DNA of 64,000 nucleotides from Methylobacterium nodulans ORS 2060 (GCF_000022085.1 NC_011894.1:6198501-6262500); one strand, 5' to 3'; counted from the first letter of the stretch, positions 1 to 10,717 are shown. Numbers and translations are program-made. Notes: generated from the letters alone by a model not told the origin.

Positions 1-108
1 CGGCGGCGGAGCGGCGGGCGCCTGCGCGGCGGGGCCGCCGCCGAGGCCGGCGGTGCTCCCTGCGGCGGCGGGACCGGCGGCGAGCAGCGTGCGGCGGGTC
101 ATCGACAT
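1..108 (-). CDS. TAT-exported protein, N-terminal 36 residues only
   Basis: The window starts inside this gene. Reading leftward from an ATG at 108-106 (a second ATG lies at 102-100), the first residues are MSMTRRTLLAAG, a twin-arginine leader followed by an Ala/Gly-rich hydrophobic stretch and Pro-rich sequence up to the edge. No stop interrupts the frame to base 1. It starts 80 nt downstream of the amidohydrolase gene on the same strand, so the two are probably co-transcribed. Exported proteins next to such hydrolases are often periplasmic binding proteins, but nothing of the mature protein is visible and the function stays open. Confidence 0.6.
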   Translation of the reverse strand, partial: MSMTRRTLLAAGPAAAGSTAGLGGGPAAQAPAAPPP

Positions 109-188
109 GGCTCTCAATCCCGGGCGAGGAACGCCCCGCACCTATGGCGGCCCACCCGGCCGTCAAGCCGGCAGGGCCCGCGGCGCCG

Positions 189-1427
189 TCAGCGGTTGGC
201 GCGCGCCAGCGCCGTGTGCAGCAGCAGATTCACCCCCGGCAGGGTCGCCGACAGGTCGATGTCCTCGGCCTCGTTGTGGGTGATGCCGCCCTTGCAGGGG
301 GTGAAGATCATGCAGGCGGGGGCGACCCGGGCCACGTGATAGGCGTCGTGCCCGGCCTGGGAGCGCAGGTCCATGGTCGGGATCGCGAGCCGCTCGGCCG
401 TGGCGCGCAGGAGGCCGATCAGCTCCGCGTCGAAGCCGAACACCCCGAAGCCCCATTCCTCGGCGATCCGGATCGCCGTGCGGGAGCGCGCGGCGCAATC
501 CGGCAGCGCCGCGCGTAAGGAGGCCTTCATGGTCTCCAGCGTCTCGACCGCGGGCGCGCGCATGTCGATGAAGAGCTCGGCATATTCCGAGAGCGTGCCG
601 GGCAGGTTCGGCACAAGGTCGAGCCGCGCCGCGGTGGCCTTGGCGTCGACGGCGGCATGCGCCCAGCCGATATCGTTGACCGCCACCGCCACCATGGCGG
701 CGCCGACGAGCGCGTTGTGGCGCTCGGCCATCGGCGTCGGGCCCGTATGGGCGGTCTCGCCCTCGACGGCGATGCGCATGCCGCAGCTCGGATAGCCGCC
801 GGTGACGATGCCCACCGGCACGCCCGCCGCGTCGAGGGCCGGGCCCTGCTCGATGTGGAGCTCGAAATAGGCGTCGATCCTGCGGCCCCCCACCGGCTCG
901 GGGCCGCGATAGCCGATTCCTGCCAGGGCGTCGCCGAAGCGGATGCCGTCGCGGTCAATGCGGCCCTCGACCCATTCGGGCGTCGCCTGGCCCGACCAGG
1001 CGAGGGAGCACAGCATCGGCGGCGAGAAGCGCGCGCCCTCCTCGTTCGTCCAGTTCACGACCTCGATGGTGCGCTTCGTCGCGATGCCGAGGTCGTCGAG
1101 GGTGCGGAGCACTTCGAGTCCGGCGAGCACGCCGAGGATGCCGTCGAAGCGCCCGCCCGCCCATTGCGTATCGAGGTGGCTTCCGATGAGGACGGGGGGC
1201 AGGTCGGGCTCGGTGCCGGGGCGGCGCAGGGTCATGCTGCCGAGCCGGTCGATGGAGAGGGCGTAGCCGCCCTCCGCGGCCCAGGCCTTGAGCTGGTCGC
1301 GCATCGCCCGGTCGGGCTCGGTGAGCGTGAGCCGCCGGATCCCCCCGCGCGGCCCCGTGCCGATCCCGGCCGAGACCATCAGCGTGTCCCAGAGCCGGGA
1401 GCCGTTCACCGAGAGATTGGTCGCCAT
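189..1427 (-). CDS. Zn-dependent amidohydrolase, hydantoinase/carbamoylase family (M20-like)
   Basis: This 412-residue protein belongs to the N-carbamoyl-L-amino-acid hydrolase / allantoate amidohydrolase / beta-ureidopropionase family. These cytoplasmic dinuclear metal enzymes cleave C-N bonds of carbamoyl or ureido compounds. Family marks visible are GSHLDTQWAGGRFDG (first metal His/Asp), NEEGARF (bridging Glu region) and ELHIEQGPALD (metal ligand and dimer lid region). The ATG at 1427-1425 is chosen because homology begins soon after it; an upstream in-frame start adds 21 Arg-rich residues unlike the family. The exact substrate cannot be read from sequence. The next gene downstream encodes an exported protein, which may supply the substrate. 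Confidence 0.88.
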   Translation of the reverse strand: MATNLSVNGSRLWDTLMVSAGIGTGPRGGIRRLTLTEPDRAMRDQLKAWAAEGGYALSIDRLGSMTLRRPGTEPDLPPVLIGSHLDTQWAGGRFDGILGVLAGLEVLRTLDDLGIATKRTIEVVNWTNEEGARFSPPMLCSLAWSGQATPEWVEGRIDRDGIRFGDALAGIGYRGPEPVGGRRIDAYFELHIEQGPALDAAGVPVGIVTGGYPSCGMRIAVEGETAHTGPTPMAERHNALVGAAMVAVAVNDIGWAHAAVDAKATAARLDLVPNLPGTLSEYAELFIDMRAPAVETLETMKASLRAALPDCAARSRTAIRIAEEWGFGVFGFDAELIGLLRATAERLAIPTMDLRSQAGHDAYHVARVAPACMIFTPCKGGITHNEAEDIDLSATLPGVNLLLHTALARANR

Positions 1428-1538
1428 GCTGCCTCGCGCCAAGCGGTTGTCGTCGCGCGCCAGCATGCGAGCCCCGTGCCGGGGCGACAAGCACGGGACG
1501 CAGGGCAGGGGGTTACTTGGCAGGGTTACTTGGCAGGT

Positions 1539-2540
1539 TTATTCGGCGGGGTTCGTCGGCAGGATTTCCCGGCAGGGATTCCCGGCGCGGGACAAGAGCG
1601 CCTCCCGTGCCGCCGCGTATTCGCGCTTGAGCCGCGCGATCACCTCGGCGGCAGGGAGCACGTCGTCGATGGTGCCCACGCCCTGGCCCGCACCCCAGAT
1701 GTCGCGCCACGCCTTGGTGCGGCCGGAGCCGAAATCCATCCGGCTCTTGTCGGAATCCGGCAGGGCGTCCGGGTCGAGGCCCGCCGCCACGACGCTCGGC
1801 TTGAGGTAATTGCCGGACACGCCGGTGAAGAAGGGCGTGTAGACCACGTCCGCCGCCCGCGTCGCGACGATCATGTCCTTGTAGGCCGGGGCGGCGTTCG
1901 CCTCGGCGGTGGCGATGAAGCGGGTGCCCATATAGGCGAGGTCGGCGCCCATCGCCTGTGCGGCGAGGATGGCCGAGCCCGTGGTGATGGCCCCCGAGAG
2001 GACGAGCGGCCCGTCGTAGAAGCGGCGCACCTCGCCCACGAGGGCGAAGGGGCTCAGCGTCCCGGCATGCCCCCCGGCCCCGGCGCAGACCAGGATCAGC
2101 CCGTCGACCCCGGCCTCCAGGGCCTTCTCGGCGTGGCGCACGGTGGTGACGTCGTGGAAGACGAGGCCGCCCCAGCCGTGCACCGCCGACACCACCGCAT
2201 CCGGCGCGCGCAGCGACGTGATGATGATCGGCACCCGGTGCCTGGCGCAGACCGCGAGGTCGTGCTCCAGCCGGTCGTTGGAGGCGTGGACGATCTGGTT
2301 GACTGCATAGGGCGCCACGATCCGGCCGGGCTCGGCGGCCATGGCGGCGGCGAGCGCCCCGTCGATCCGCGTGAGCCAATCGTCCAGGGCCTCCTTCGGC
2401 CGGGCGTTGAGCGCCGGGAAGGAGCCGACGATGCCCCCGAGGCATTGCGCGATCACGAGATCCGGCCCCGAGACGATGAACATCGGCGAGGCGACCACGG
2501 GGAGCGCGAGGGCGTCGGCGAGGCGGTCGGGAAGGGACAT
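1539..2540 (-). CDS. NAD(P)H-dependent flavin oxidoreductase / nitronate monooxygenase-like protein
   Basis: The 333-residue protein has the TIM-barrel signature of the 2-nitropropane dioxygenase/nitronate monooxygenase family: VVASPMFIVSGPDLVIA at the N-terminus, a DGLILVCAGAGGHAG FMN-phosphate region, then GSAILAAQAMGADLAYMGTRF. Members use FMN to oxidise alkyl nitronates; many are uncharacterised flavin oxidoreductases. The start at MSLPDRLAD is preferred over an upstream in-frame start, which would add nine residues. It lies 111 nt upstream of the amidohydrolase on the same strand. The gap contains two near-exact copies of GGTTACTTGGCAG (about 1511-1537) just after the stop. Confidence 0.87.
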   Translation of the reverse strand: MSLPDRLADALALPVVASPMFIVSGPDLVIAQCLGGIVGSFPALNARPKEALDDWLTRIDGALAAAMAAEPGRIVAPYAVNQIVHASNDRLEHDLAVCARHRVPIIITSLRAPDAVVSAVHGWGGLVFHDVTTVRHAEKALEAGVDGLILVCAGAGGHAGTLSPFALVGEVRRFYDGPLVLSGAITTGSAILAAQAMGADLAYMGTRFIATAEANAAPAYKDMIVATRAADVVYTPFFTGVSGNYLKPSVVAAGLDPDALPDSDKSRMDFGSGRTKAWRDIWGAGQGVGTIDDVLPAAEVIARLKREYAAAREALLSRAGNPCREILPTNPAE

Positions 2541-2668
2541 CGGATGGGAATCCGTCGGGCGAGACACCCTGCCATCGCACCCGCCCCCGAGGCGGTCAAT
2601 CGGCCGGTGACGGCACCACCCGGGACAAGCTAGAAGCCGGGATCATCCCCGAGACGAGGAGCCGCTTC

Positions 2669-3889
2669 GTGCCCGAGATCTCCACTCCCCCCGAGGCGGT
2701 CGGCCTCTCCGCGGAACGCCTGGAGCGCATCGATCCATGGATGCGCCGCTACGTGGAGGCGGGCAAGCTCGCGGGCCTCTCGGTGACGGTGGCGCGGCGC
2801 GGCGAGGTGGTGTTCTCGCGGGCGCACGGCCTCGCCGACCTCGCCCGCGAGCGGCCGATGGCGGACGACACCATCGTGCGCGTCTACTCGATGACGAAGC
2901 CGCTGACCTCGGTCGCCGTGATGATGCTCTACGAGGAGGGCCGCTTCCAGCTCGACGATCCGGTCACCCGCTTCCTGCCCGAGTTCCGCGACATGCGGGT
3001 GCTCACGGGCGGCAGCCGCAAGAAGTGGGAGAGCGTGCCGGCCGAGCGCGACATCACCATCCGCGACCTCCTCACCCATACCTCGGGCCTCACCTACGGC
3101 TTCATGGAATCGACCCTCGTCGACGCCATGTACAGGGACGAGGGCATCGACTTCCAGACCGCCGAGACCTCGCTCGCCGACGTGGTGGCCAGGGCCGCCT
3201 CCCTGCCGCTCCTGTCCCAGCCCGGGGCGGAGTGGAACTACAGCATCGCCACCGACGTGCTCGGGCACCTCGTGGCGGTGGTCTCGGGGGTGCCCTTCGA
3301 CGAATTCCTCCGCAGGCGGATCATCCATCCGCTCGGCATGGTCGACACCGATTTCCACGTGCCGGCGGAGAAGCTGCCGCGCTTCGCCTCGAACTACGCC
3401 TATGGCCAGGACGGGCAGCTCACGCTCATCGACGACGCGATCGAGGGCCGCTACGCCCACCCGCGGGCGGTGCCCTCGGGCGGGGGCGGCCTCGTCTCGA
3501 CGGCGGCCGATTACGCGCGCTTCTGCCGCTTCATCCTCGACCGCGGCGAGCTCGACGGCGTGCGGCTCCTCGGCCGCAAGACCGTCGCGCTGATGACCAC
3601 GAACCATCTGCCCGGCGACCTCGCCGCGCTGGGCCAGCCCCGCTTCGCCGAGTCGAGCTTCAGCGGCATCGGCTTCGGGCTCGGCTTCTCGGTCATGCTC
3701 GATCCGGCCAAGGCGCAGATCGTGGGCACGCCGGGCGAGGTCGCCTGGGGCGGCGCCGCCTCGACGGCCTTCTGGATCGACCCCGTGGAGGATCTCTTCG
3801 TGATCCTCCTCACGCAGCTCATGCCCTCCTCGGCGCTGCCGCTGCGACGCGAGCTGCGCGTCCTGACCTATTCGGCCCTCGTCGATTAG
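2669..3889 (+). CDS. Serine hydrolase, beta-lactamase (class C)/esterase family
   Basis: The 406-residue protein carries the class C-like catalytic motifs S74-M-T-K77 (nucleophile and general base) and Y191-S-I in place of the usual YxN. A C-terminal WGGAAS segment sits where the KTG/HTG motif normally is. No signal peptide is seen, which fits cytoplasmic EstB-like esterases better than a periplasmic beta-lactamase. The start is GTG at 2669, eight bases after GACGAGGA, a good ribosome-binding site. The gene is convergent with the DUF2189 gene, with an inverted repeat between them. The substrate is unknown; antibiotic resistance should not be assumed. Confidence 0.88.
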   Translation: MPEISTPPEAVGLSAERLERIDPWMRRYVEAGKLAGLSVTVARRGEVVFSRAHGLADLARERPMADDTIVRVYSMTKPLTSVAVMMLYEEGRFQLDDPVTRFLPEFRDMRVLTGGSRKKWESVPAERDITIRDLLTHTSGLTYGFMESTLVDAMYRDEGIDFQTAETSLADVVARAASLPLLSQPGAEWNYSIATDVLGHLVAVVSGVPFDEFLRRRIIHPLGMVDTDFHVPAEKLPRFASNYAYGQDGQLTLIDDAIEGRYAHPRAVPSGGGGLVSTAADYARFCRFILDRGELDGVRLLGRKTVALMTTNHLPGDLAALGQPRFAESSFSGIGFGLGFSVMLDPAKAQIVGTPGEVAWGGAASTAFWIDPVEDLFVILLTQLMPSSALPLRRELRVLTYSALVD

Positions 3890-3952
3890 CGCGCTCCCCG
3901 CCGAAGTGGAGGCCGGTTCGGCGTCAGGGAGCGCGTCACATCAAAGGCTTGA

Positions 3953-3990
3953 GAGCCGCCGACCTGATGCAATCAGGTCGGGCTCGGCTC
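3953..3990. terminator. Inverted repeat between convergent genes
   Basis: GACCTGAT (3961-3968) and ATCAGGTC (3972-3979) form a perfect 8-bp stem with a 3-nt loop, extended by imperfect pairing of flanking GAGCCG and CGGCTC. It lies between the stop codons of two convergent genes and could serve both strands. No T-tract follows, so intrinsic termination is probable but unproven. Confidence 0.5.
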
Positions 3991-4781
3991 TAGTGCCCGA
4001 CCGAGCGCCGGTAGAGGTGCCAGGTGGCGTGGCCGAGCACCGGCAGCACGATGGCGAGGCCGACGAACAGGGTCGCCATCCCGACGACGAGCAGCGCCGC
4101 CACGATGAGGCCCCAGAGCACCATGGTGCCCGGATTCCTGCGCATCAGGGCGATCGAGGTCTCGATGGCGGTGCTCGCATCCATGTCGCGGTCGACGAGG
4201 AGCGGGACCGATACGGCGCTGACGGCGAGCGCGAGCAGCGAGAAGGCGGCCCCCACGAGATTGCCGACCAGGATGAGCGCCCAGCCGCGGGGAGTGGTGA
4301 GCACATCGGCCAGGAAGGCGCCGACCGAGCCGTAGACTGCGCCGTCGAACAAGGCGTGGTAGATCGCCATCGCGACCGTGATCCAGGCGACGAAGATCGC
4401 CGCCAGCAGGAGGCCGACCGCCAGGAGCGGGCGGAGCGAGCGGCTGGTGAGCGGCGCATAGGCCTGTACCCAGTCGGTCGACTGGCCCTGCTCCCGCCGC
4501 CGGCTCATCTCGTAGAGGCCGATCGCCGCGAAGGGACCGACCAGCGCGAAGCCCGAGGCGAGAGGGAAGAGCAGCGGAACGAGGTTGTTCTCGAAGGTGG
4601 CCGCGGCGATGACGACGCCCGCGATGGGATAGATCATCACGACGAAGATGACGTGGGTCGGGTTGTCGAGGAAGTCCGCCCAGCCCTTGGCGAGCGCCAT
4701 CCGGAGATCGGCCGTGCCGATCCGATGCACGGCGGGATGATGCGCCACGTAGCCGGGTGAGAATATTGAAGACACCGTCAT
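3990..4781 (-). CDS. DUF2189 integral membrane protein
   Basis: The 263-residue protein has the layout of the DUF2189 family of inner-membrane proteins: a soluble N-terminus with the phrase LRMALAKGWADFLDNPTH, then about six hydrophobic helices. Among these are VIFVVMIYPIAGVVIAAA, LAVGLLLAAIFVAWITV and LVLWG-type segments. The loop SRRREQGQSTDW is cytoplasmic by the positive-inside rule. Function is unknown in the family. The gene stands alone, convergent with the serine hydrolase, and is separated by 200 bp from the next gene upstream on its own strand. Confidence 0.8.
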   Translation of the reverse strand: MTVSSIFSPGYVAHHPAVHRIGTADLRMALAKGWADFLDNPTHVIFVVMIYPIAGVVIAAATFENNLVPLLFPLASGFALVGPFAAIGLYEMSRRREQGQSTDWVQAYAPLTSRSLRPLLAVGLLLAAIFVAWITVAMAIYHALFDGAVYGSVGAFLADVLTTPRGWALILVGNLVGAAFSLLALAVSAVSVPLLVDRDMDASTAIETSIALMRRNPGTMVLWGLIVAALLVVGMATLFVGLAIVLPVLGHATWHLYRRSVGH

Positions 4782-4987
4782 CGCAGATCCTCCGCACAGA
4801 TGATGCGGGCGCGACGGCCGACAGGCCGAACCGGGATCGGGGGTCGTCAGGTCATCGCGTGCGCCAGTTCCATCCTTCGCGAGACCGGCCCTGATGGAGA
4901 TTCGGCAGGCCGGGCCGGGGCGAGCCTAATCCACACCCGCGGGTTGGACCAAGGGGGGCCCGCAAGGAGCGCTCCTCGCGGGCGCGA

Positions 4988-6586
<1,599 letters not shown>

Positions 6587-6588
6587 GC

Positions 6589-7689
6589 TCAGGCCGTGTG
6601 CGGATCGAGGGCGTCGCGCAACCGGTCGCCGAGGGCGTTCAGCGCGATCAGCGTCGCCACCAGGACGAGGGCCGGGGCGACGAGCATCCAGGGCGAGGTC
6701 TCGATGCTGCGCGCGCCCTCGGCGATCAGCACGCCCCAGCTCGTCATCGGCTCCTGCACGCCGAGGCCCAGGAAGGACAAGAAACTCTCCAGCAGGATCA
6801 CCCGCGGGATCAGCAGTGCCGCATAGGCTGCCACCGGGCCGAGCGCGTTCGGGACCACGTGCCGGCGCAGGATCGCGCCCGTGCCGACGCCGAGCGCCTC
6901 CGCCGCCCGGACATAATCCTGGCGGCGGATCGCCAGCGCCTCGCCCCGCACGATCCGGGCCATGTCGAGCCATTCCACCGCGCCGACCGCCAGGAAGACC
7001 AGCGCCACCGAGCGGCCGAACACCACGACGAGCAGGATGACGAAGAAGACGAAGGGAAGCGCGTACAGGATGTCGACGAGCCGCATCATCGCCGCGTCCA
7101 CCGCCCCGCCGAGATAGCCCGCCGCCGCCCCGTAGGCGACCCCGATGAGGAGCGCCACTCCGGTGGCCATCAGCCCGAGGGCCAGCGAGACCCGGCCCGC
7201 CACCAGGATGCGGGTGAGGAGGTCGCGCCCGAGCGCATCGGTGCCGAGGAGGAAGCGGGTCTCGCGCACCGGCACACTGACCGTGAGGCGCCGCCCGTCC
7301 TCGGAGCGCCCGAGCAGGGTCGCGGGCCCGAACAGGTCGGAGCGCGCGAAGAAGGTGAGCGCGCGGTCGTCCACCGGCTTGTCGGCGGCGAGCACCATCC
7401 GGACGGTGCCGTCTTCGACCGTCACGTCCTCCGCCCGCACCCGCATGCGCAAGGCCAGCCGCTCCAGCGCCGGCCCGACCGTCTCCGGCCGCGGATAGAC
7501 CTGCAGCGAGGGCGGGGTGCGGGGGTAGTCGTAATAGATCCGCTCATAAGGATGGCCGGTGAGGAACGGCCCCACCAGGCAGGCGAGCGCGATAAGCCCC
7601 AGCACCGCGAGGCCGAGGCGCGCCACCGGATCGGCGAGGAGGCGCCGCCTTGCCGCCGCCCAGAGCGAGAGGTCGGGCGCCGCCGTCAT
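6589..7689 (-). CDS. ABC transporter permease, OppC/DppC/YejE type
   Basis: The 366-residue permease has an N-terminal membrane helix, a long non-membrane segment (about 45-150), the characteristic LGTDALGRDLLTRI entry motif, and five further helices. An EAA-like loop (EALAIRRQDYVRAAEALGV) contacts the ATPase. The long N-terminal insertion resembles YejE rather than DppC. Its ATG overlaps the stop of the upstream permease as ATGA (7689-7686), so the two are translated in a coupled way. It acts with the neighbouring permease in the inner membrane. Confidence 0.92.
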   Translation of the reverse strand: MTAAPDLSLWAAARRRLLADPVARLGLAVLGLIALACLVGPFLTGHPYERIYYDYPRTPPSLQVYPRPETVGPALERLALRMRVRAEDVTVEDGTVRMVLAADKPVDDRALTFFARSDLFGPATLLGRSEDGRRLTVSVPVRETRFLLGTDALGRDLLTRILVAGRVSLALGLMATGVALLIGVAYGAAAGYLGGAVDAAMMRLVDILYALPFVFFVILLVVVFGRSVALVFLAVGAVEWLDMARIVRGEALAIRRQDYVRAAEALGVGTGAILRRHVVPNALGPVAAYAALLIPRVILLESFLSFLGLGVQEPMTSWGVLIAEGARSIETSPWMLVAPALVLVATLIALNALGDRLRDALDPHTA

Positions 7690-8606
7690 GCGTGCCGCAC
7701 GCGCGGGTCGACGAGCGCATAGGCGAGATCGACCAGGAGGTTGAACACGATCACGAACACCCCCACGAGCACCACCGTGCCCATCACCAGCGGGTAGTCG
7801 CGGTTGAGCGCCCCGTCCACGAAGGCGCGCCCGACGCCCGGCAGGCCGAAGATCGTCTCCACCACCACCGAGCCGGTGAGGAGCCCCGCCGCGGTCGGGC
7901 CGAGATAGGAGATGACCGGCAGCGCCGCCCCGCGCAGCGCATGGAGCGCGATCACGCGCGGCGGCAGGCCGAGCGACCGCAGCGTGCGCATCGGCTGGGT
8001 GGCCAGGCTGTCGAGGAGGGCGGCCCGGGTGAGCCGCGCGATCACCGCCAGTTGCGGCAGGGCGAGCGTCACCACGGGCAGGACGAGGTTCCTCGGCGCC
8101 CCGTCCTCCCAGCCGCCCACCGGCAGCCAGCGCAAGGACAGCCCGAAGGCGATCTGCAAGAGCGGCGCCACGACGAAGCCCGGCACCGTGAGCCCGAGCG
8201 TGCCGAGCGTCATCACCGCGTGATCGACGAGGCCGCCCCGGCGCGAGGCCGCAAGGCCGCCGAGCCCGACGCCCCCCACGAGCGCGAGCACGAGCGCCAG
8301 CCCGCCGAGCGTCATCGAAACCGGCAGCCCGCGCGCGAAGAGCTCCGCCACGCTCATGTCCCGCACCGAGAAGGACGGCCCGAGATCGCCCGACACCAGC
8401 GACGCGAGGTAGCGCCCGTACTGAACGAGCAGCGGCTGGTCGAGCCCGTAGACCCGGCGGAGGTTCTCCATGGCCGAGGGCGCGAGCGGCCGCTCCAGAT
8501 CGAACGGCCCGCCCGGGGCGAGCCGGACCAGGAAGAACGACAGGGTCACGACCAGGAACAGGGTCGGGATCGCCTGGAGCAGCCGGCGCAGCACGAAACC
8601 GGTCAT
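7686..8606 (-). CDS. ABC transporter permease, OppB/DppB/YejB type
   Basis: The 306-residue permease starts with the family-typical TGFVLRRLLQAIPTLFLVV helix. It contains the RLAPGGPFD region, a QPLLVQYGRYLASLVSGDLG stretch and an EAA loop, and ends in LLVDLAYALVDPRVRHA, the standard C-terminus of OppB-type permeases. The start at MTGFV (8606) is preferred to an upstream in-frame start that adds eight residues of GC-hairpin translation. Three tandem hairpins separate it from the binding-protein gene. Confidence 0.92.
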   Translation of the reverse strand: MTGFVLRRLLQAIPTLFLVVTLSFFLVRLAPGGPFDLERPLAPSAMENLRRVYGLDQPLLVQYGRYLASLVSGDLGPSFSVRDMSVAELFARGLPVSMTLGGLALVLALVGGVGLGGLAASRRGGLVDHAVMTLGTLGLTVPGFVVAPLLQIAFGLSLRWLPVGGWEDGAPRNLVLPVVTLALPQLAVIARLTRAALLDSLATQPMRTLRSLGLPPRVIALHALRGAALPVISYLGPTAAGLLTGSVVVETIFGLPGVGRAFVDGALNRDYPLVMGTVVLVGVFVIVFNLLVDLAYALVDPRVRHA

Positions 8607-8607
8607 C

Positions 8608-8670
8608 GGGGCTTCGCCCCGGAGCCCCACCAGGGCTCTGCCCTGGACCCGCCGGGGCCTCGGGCCCCGG
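8608..8670. repeat. Three tandem intercistronic hairpins
   Basis: Three palindromes lie back to back between the binding-protein stop and the permease start: GGGGCTTCGCCCC (8608-8620), CCAGGGCTCTGCCCTGG (8630-8646) and CCGGGGCCTCGGGCCCCGG (8652-8670). In transcript sense they follow the binding-protein gene. Such structures often protect the upstream mRNA so that binding protein exceeds permease, but similar GC-rich words also occur as dispersed repeats in methylobacteria. Confidence 0.65.
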
Positions 8671-8688
8671 ACCCCGTGACATGCCCGT

Positions 8689-10275
8689 TCATCCGTCGAG
8701 CCACAGATAGCGCGTCGGCGCGACGCCGCGGATGTTGGGCTGCATCCCCTTGAGGCGCGGCGCCACCATGTGCTTGTGCCGGTAATGCAGCAGCGGGATC
8801 CAGGGCAGGTCGGCCAGAAAGATCTCCTCGGCCCGGTAGAGGAGACCGGCGCGCCGCTCCAGATCGACCGTCCCCGCCGCCTCCCGCATCAGCGCGTCAT
8901 AGGCCGGATTGGCGTAGTGGCCCGAGTTGAAGCCGTCATTGCCGCTCTCGACCAGGAACAGGAAGTTCTGCGGGTCGGAATAATCGGCGATCCAGCTCAT
9001 CCGGGCGAGGTCGAATGGCCCGCCGTCGCGCAAATGGGCGAAATGGGTCTTCGCATCCGTGTTGACGAAGCTCGTCCTCACGTTGAGGACGCGCCACATA
9101 TCGGCGATCGCCACCATCATGTTGCGGTTGTTGTCGGTGGTGTTGTAGCGGATCTCGACCGTGAGCGGCGTCGCGCCCGGCCCGAAGCCGGCCTGCCGCA
9201 GCAGGGCCACCGCCCGGTCCTCCCGCTCCAGGGGCGACAGCTCCCGGCCCGGCATCTCGGGCGGCGGCAGGGCATTGTCGAGCCCAGCCGGCGTGAGGGA
9301 ATAGGCCGGCAGCATCGTCTCGCCCCAGACCGCCTCGGCCAGGAACTCGCGGTCGATGGCGAGCGAGAGGGCTTGGCGCACTCGCCGGTCGCCCAGAGGG
9401 CTTTTCCGCAGGTTCACCATCAGCGCCAGCACGCCGAGCGCCGGCGTGAGCCAGACCTGCGGCCCGAAGCGCGCCTTCAGCGCCTTGATCTGGTCGGCCG
9501 GCAGGTCGTCGAGGGAATCGATCTCGCCCGCCGCGAAGCGCCGCACCGCCGCCGCGAGGTCCGGGGTCGGGATGTACTCCACTTGGCCGATCCGCACGCT
9601 CGGCGCGTCGCGGTAATGCGGGTTGCGCACGGCCGTGATCCGGTCGTTCGGCGAGACATCCTGCAGCAGGTAGGCGCCGTTCGAGACGAGGTTCCCGGGC
9701 CGGCTGAAGGCGTCGCCGTGGCGCGCGAGCGAGGGCCGGTGCACCGGCGTGCTCGCCTGATGCGTCATCAATTCGAGGAGGTAGGGGGTCGGCTGCTCGA
9801 GTTCGATCACCAGCCTGCGCGGATCGGGCGCCCGCACGCCGAGTTCCTCCACCGGAGCCGCGCTGCGATTCACCGCCTCCGCCCGGCGGATCGGAAACAG
9901 CACGCTCGCGTATTTGGCGCCCGTCGCCGGGTTCAGCACCCGGCGCAGGCCGGCCAAGAAATCCTCCGCCACAACCGGGTCGCCATTCGACCAGCGGCCC
10001 TCCGGCCGCAGCGTGAAGGTCCAGGTCAGCCCGTCAGGCGTAGTGGACCAGCGTTCCGCCGCTCCCGCCACCAGATTGCCGCCTGCGTCGTAGCAGGTCA
10101 GGCCCTCGAAGAGGTCGAGCAGGATCGTGGCCTCCGCCAGCGTGGAGGTCTTGTGCGGGTCGAGCGTCTCCGGATCCGCCCCGTTGCCCCGGCGATAGAC
10201 GGGGGAACCCGCCGCGCGGGCGGGCCCGGCGAGGGAGGCGGCGGCGAGGGCCGCGAGGAGGTCGCGGCGGCGCAT
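8689..10275 (-). CDS. ABC transporter periplasmic peptide-binding protein (SBP family 5, OppA-like)
   Basis: The 528-residue protein begins MRRRDLLAALAAASLAGPARAAG, a TAT-like leader with an AxA cleavage site. It continues with the family 5 hallmarks RGNGADPETLDPHKTS, WTFTLRPEGRWSNGDPV and, near the end, HYRHKHMVAPRLKG. The family binds oligopeptides, nickel, opines or other solutes in the periplasm; the closest layout is OppA/MppA. The ATG at 10275 is 7 nt after the stop of the GlcG-like gene. Ligand specificity cannot be deduced. Confidence 0.92.
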   Translation of the reverse strand: MRRRDLLAALAAASLAGPARAAGSPVYRRGNGADPETLDPHKTSTLAEATILLDLFEGLTCYDAGGNLVAGAAERWSTTPDGLTWTFTLRPEGRWSNGDPVVAEDFLAGLRRVLNPATGAKYASVLFPIRRAEAVNRSAAPVEELGVRAPDPRRLVIELEQPTPYLLELMTHQASTPVHRPSLARHGDAFSRPGNLVSNGAYLLQDVSPNDRITAVRNPHYRDAPSVRIGQVEYIPTPDLAAAVRRFAAGEIDSLDDLPADQIKALKARFGPQVWLTPALGVLALMVNLRKSPLGDRRVRQALSLAIDREFLAEAVWGETMLPAYSLTPAGLDNALPPPEMPGRELSPLEREDRAVALLRQAGFGPGATPLTVEIRYNTTDNNRNMMVAIADMWRVLNVRTSFVNTDAKTHFAHLRDGGPFDLARMSWIADYSDPQNFLFLVESGNDGFNSGHYANPAYDALMREAAGTVDLERRAGLLYRAEEIFLADLPWIPLLHYRHKHMVAPRLKGMQPNIRGVAPTRYLWLDG

Positions 10276-10282
10276 GCCGCGC

Positions 10283-10717
10283 TCAGGCGCCGGTCTCGGC
10301 CTGGAACCCGGCCGCCTCGATGCCCGCAACCGCCGCCGTCTCGTCATTGTCGGAGGTGTCGCCCGAGATGCCGACCGCACCGAGAACGCGCCCCTCGCGC
10401 CTGATCAGCACGCCGCCCGGGACCGGCACCAGCCCGGCCGGCCCCGCGAGATGCGTGACCGCCGCGACGAAATAGGCCTGCGCCTCGGCCCGCGCGCCGA
10501 TCGCCCGCGAGCCGATGCCGAGGGCGAGCGCCCCGTTGGCCTTGGCGGCGGCGATCTCCGCCCGCCTGAGGCTCGTCCCGTCCTCGACGGCGGCCGCCTT
10601 GAGAGCCCCGCGCGCATCGAGCACCACGACCGCAAGCGGCTTGAGGTTCAGCTCGCGCGCCGTGGTGAGGGCGGTTGCCACGATGGATTGGGCGGAATCG
10701 AGGGTGAGGTCGGACAT
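10283..10717 (-). CDS. GlcG/HbpS-like protein (DUF336 family)
   Basis: The 144-residue protein matches the GlcG/HbpS family: LTLDSAQSIVATALTTAREL at the N-terminus, PLAVVVLDARGALKA, a central SRAIGARAEAQ region, then PVPGGVLIRREGRVLGAVGISGDTSDNDE. Members bind haem or small ligands, or sit in glycolate and diol metabolism operons without a proven role. The ATG at 10717 lies where homology starts. It is the first gene of the ABC importer operon, suggesting a ligand-binding or chaperone role linked to the imported solute. Confidence 0.85.
   Translation of the reverse strand: MSDLTLDSAQSIVATALTTARELNLKPLAVVVLDARGALKAAAVEDGTSLRRAEIAAAKANGALALGIGSRAIGARAEAQAYFVAAVTHLAGPAGLVPVPGGVLIRREGRVLGAVGISGDTSDNDETAAVAGIEAAGFQAETGA

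Noticed and set aside
657..2633. Long plus-strand frame over the amidohydrolase and flavoprotein genes
   Set aside because: Codon-position shadow of two well-supported minus-strand genes; the translation is His/Arg/Gly-rich without motifs.
2669..3889. Antibiotic-resistance beta-lactamase
   Set aside because: No signal peptide and no standard YxN or KTG motif; the esterase/peptidase branch is more likely.
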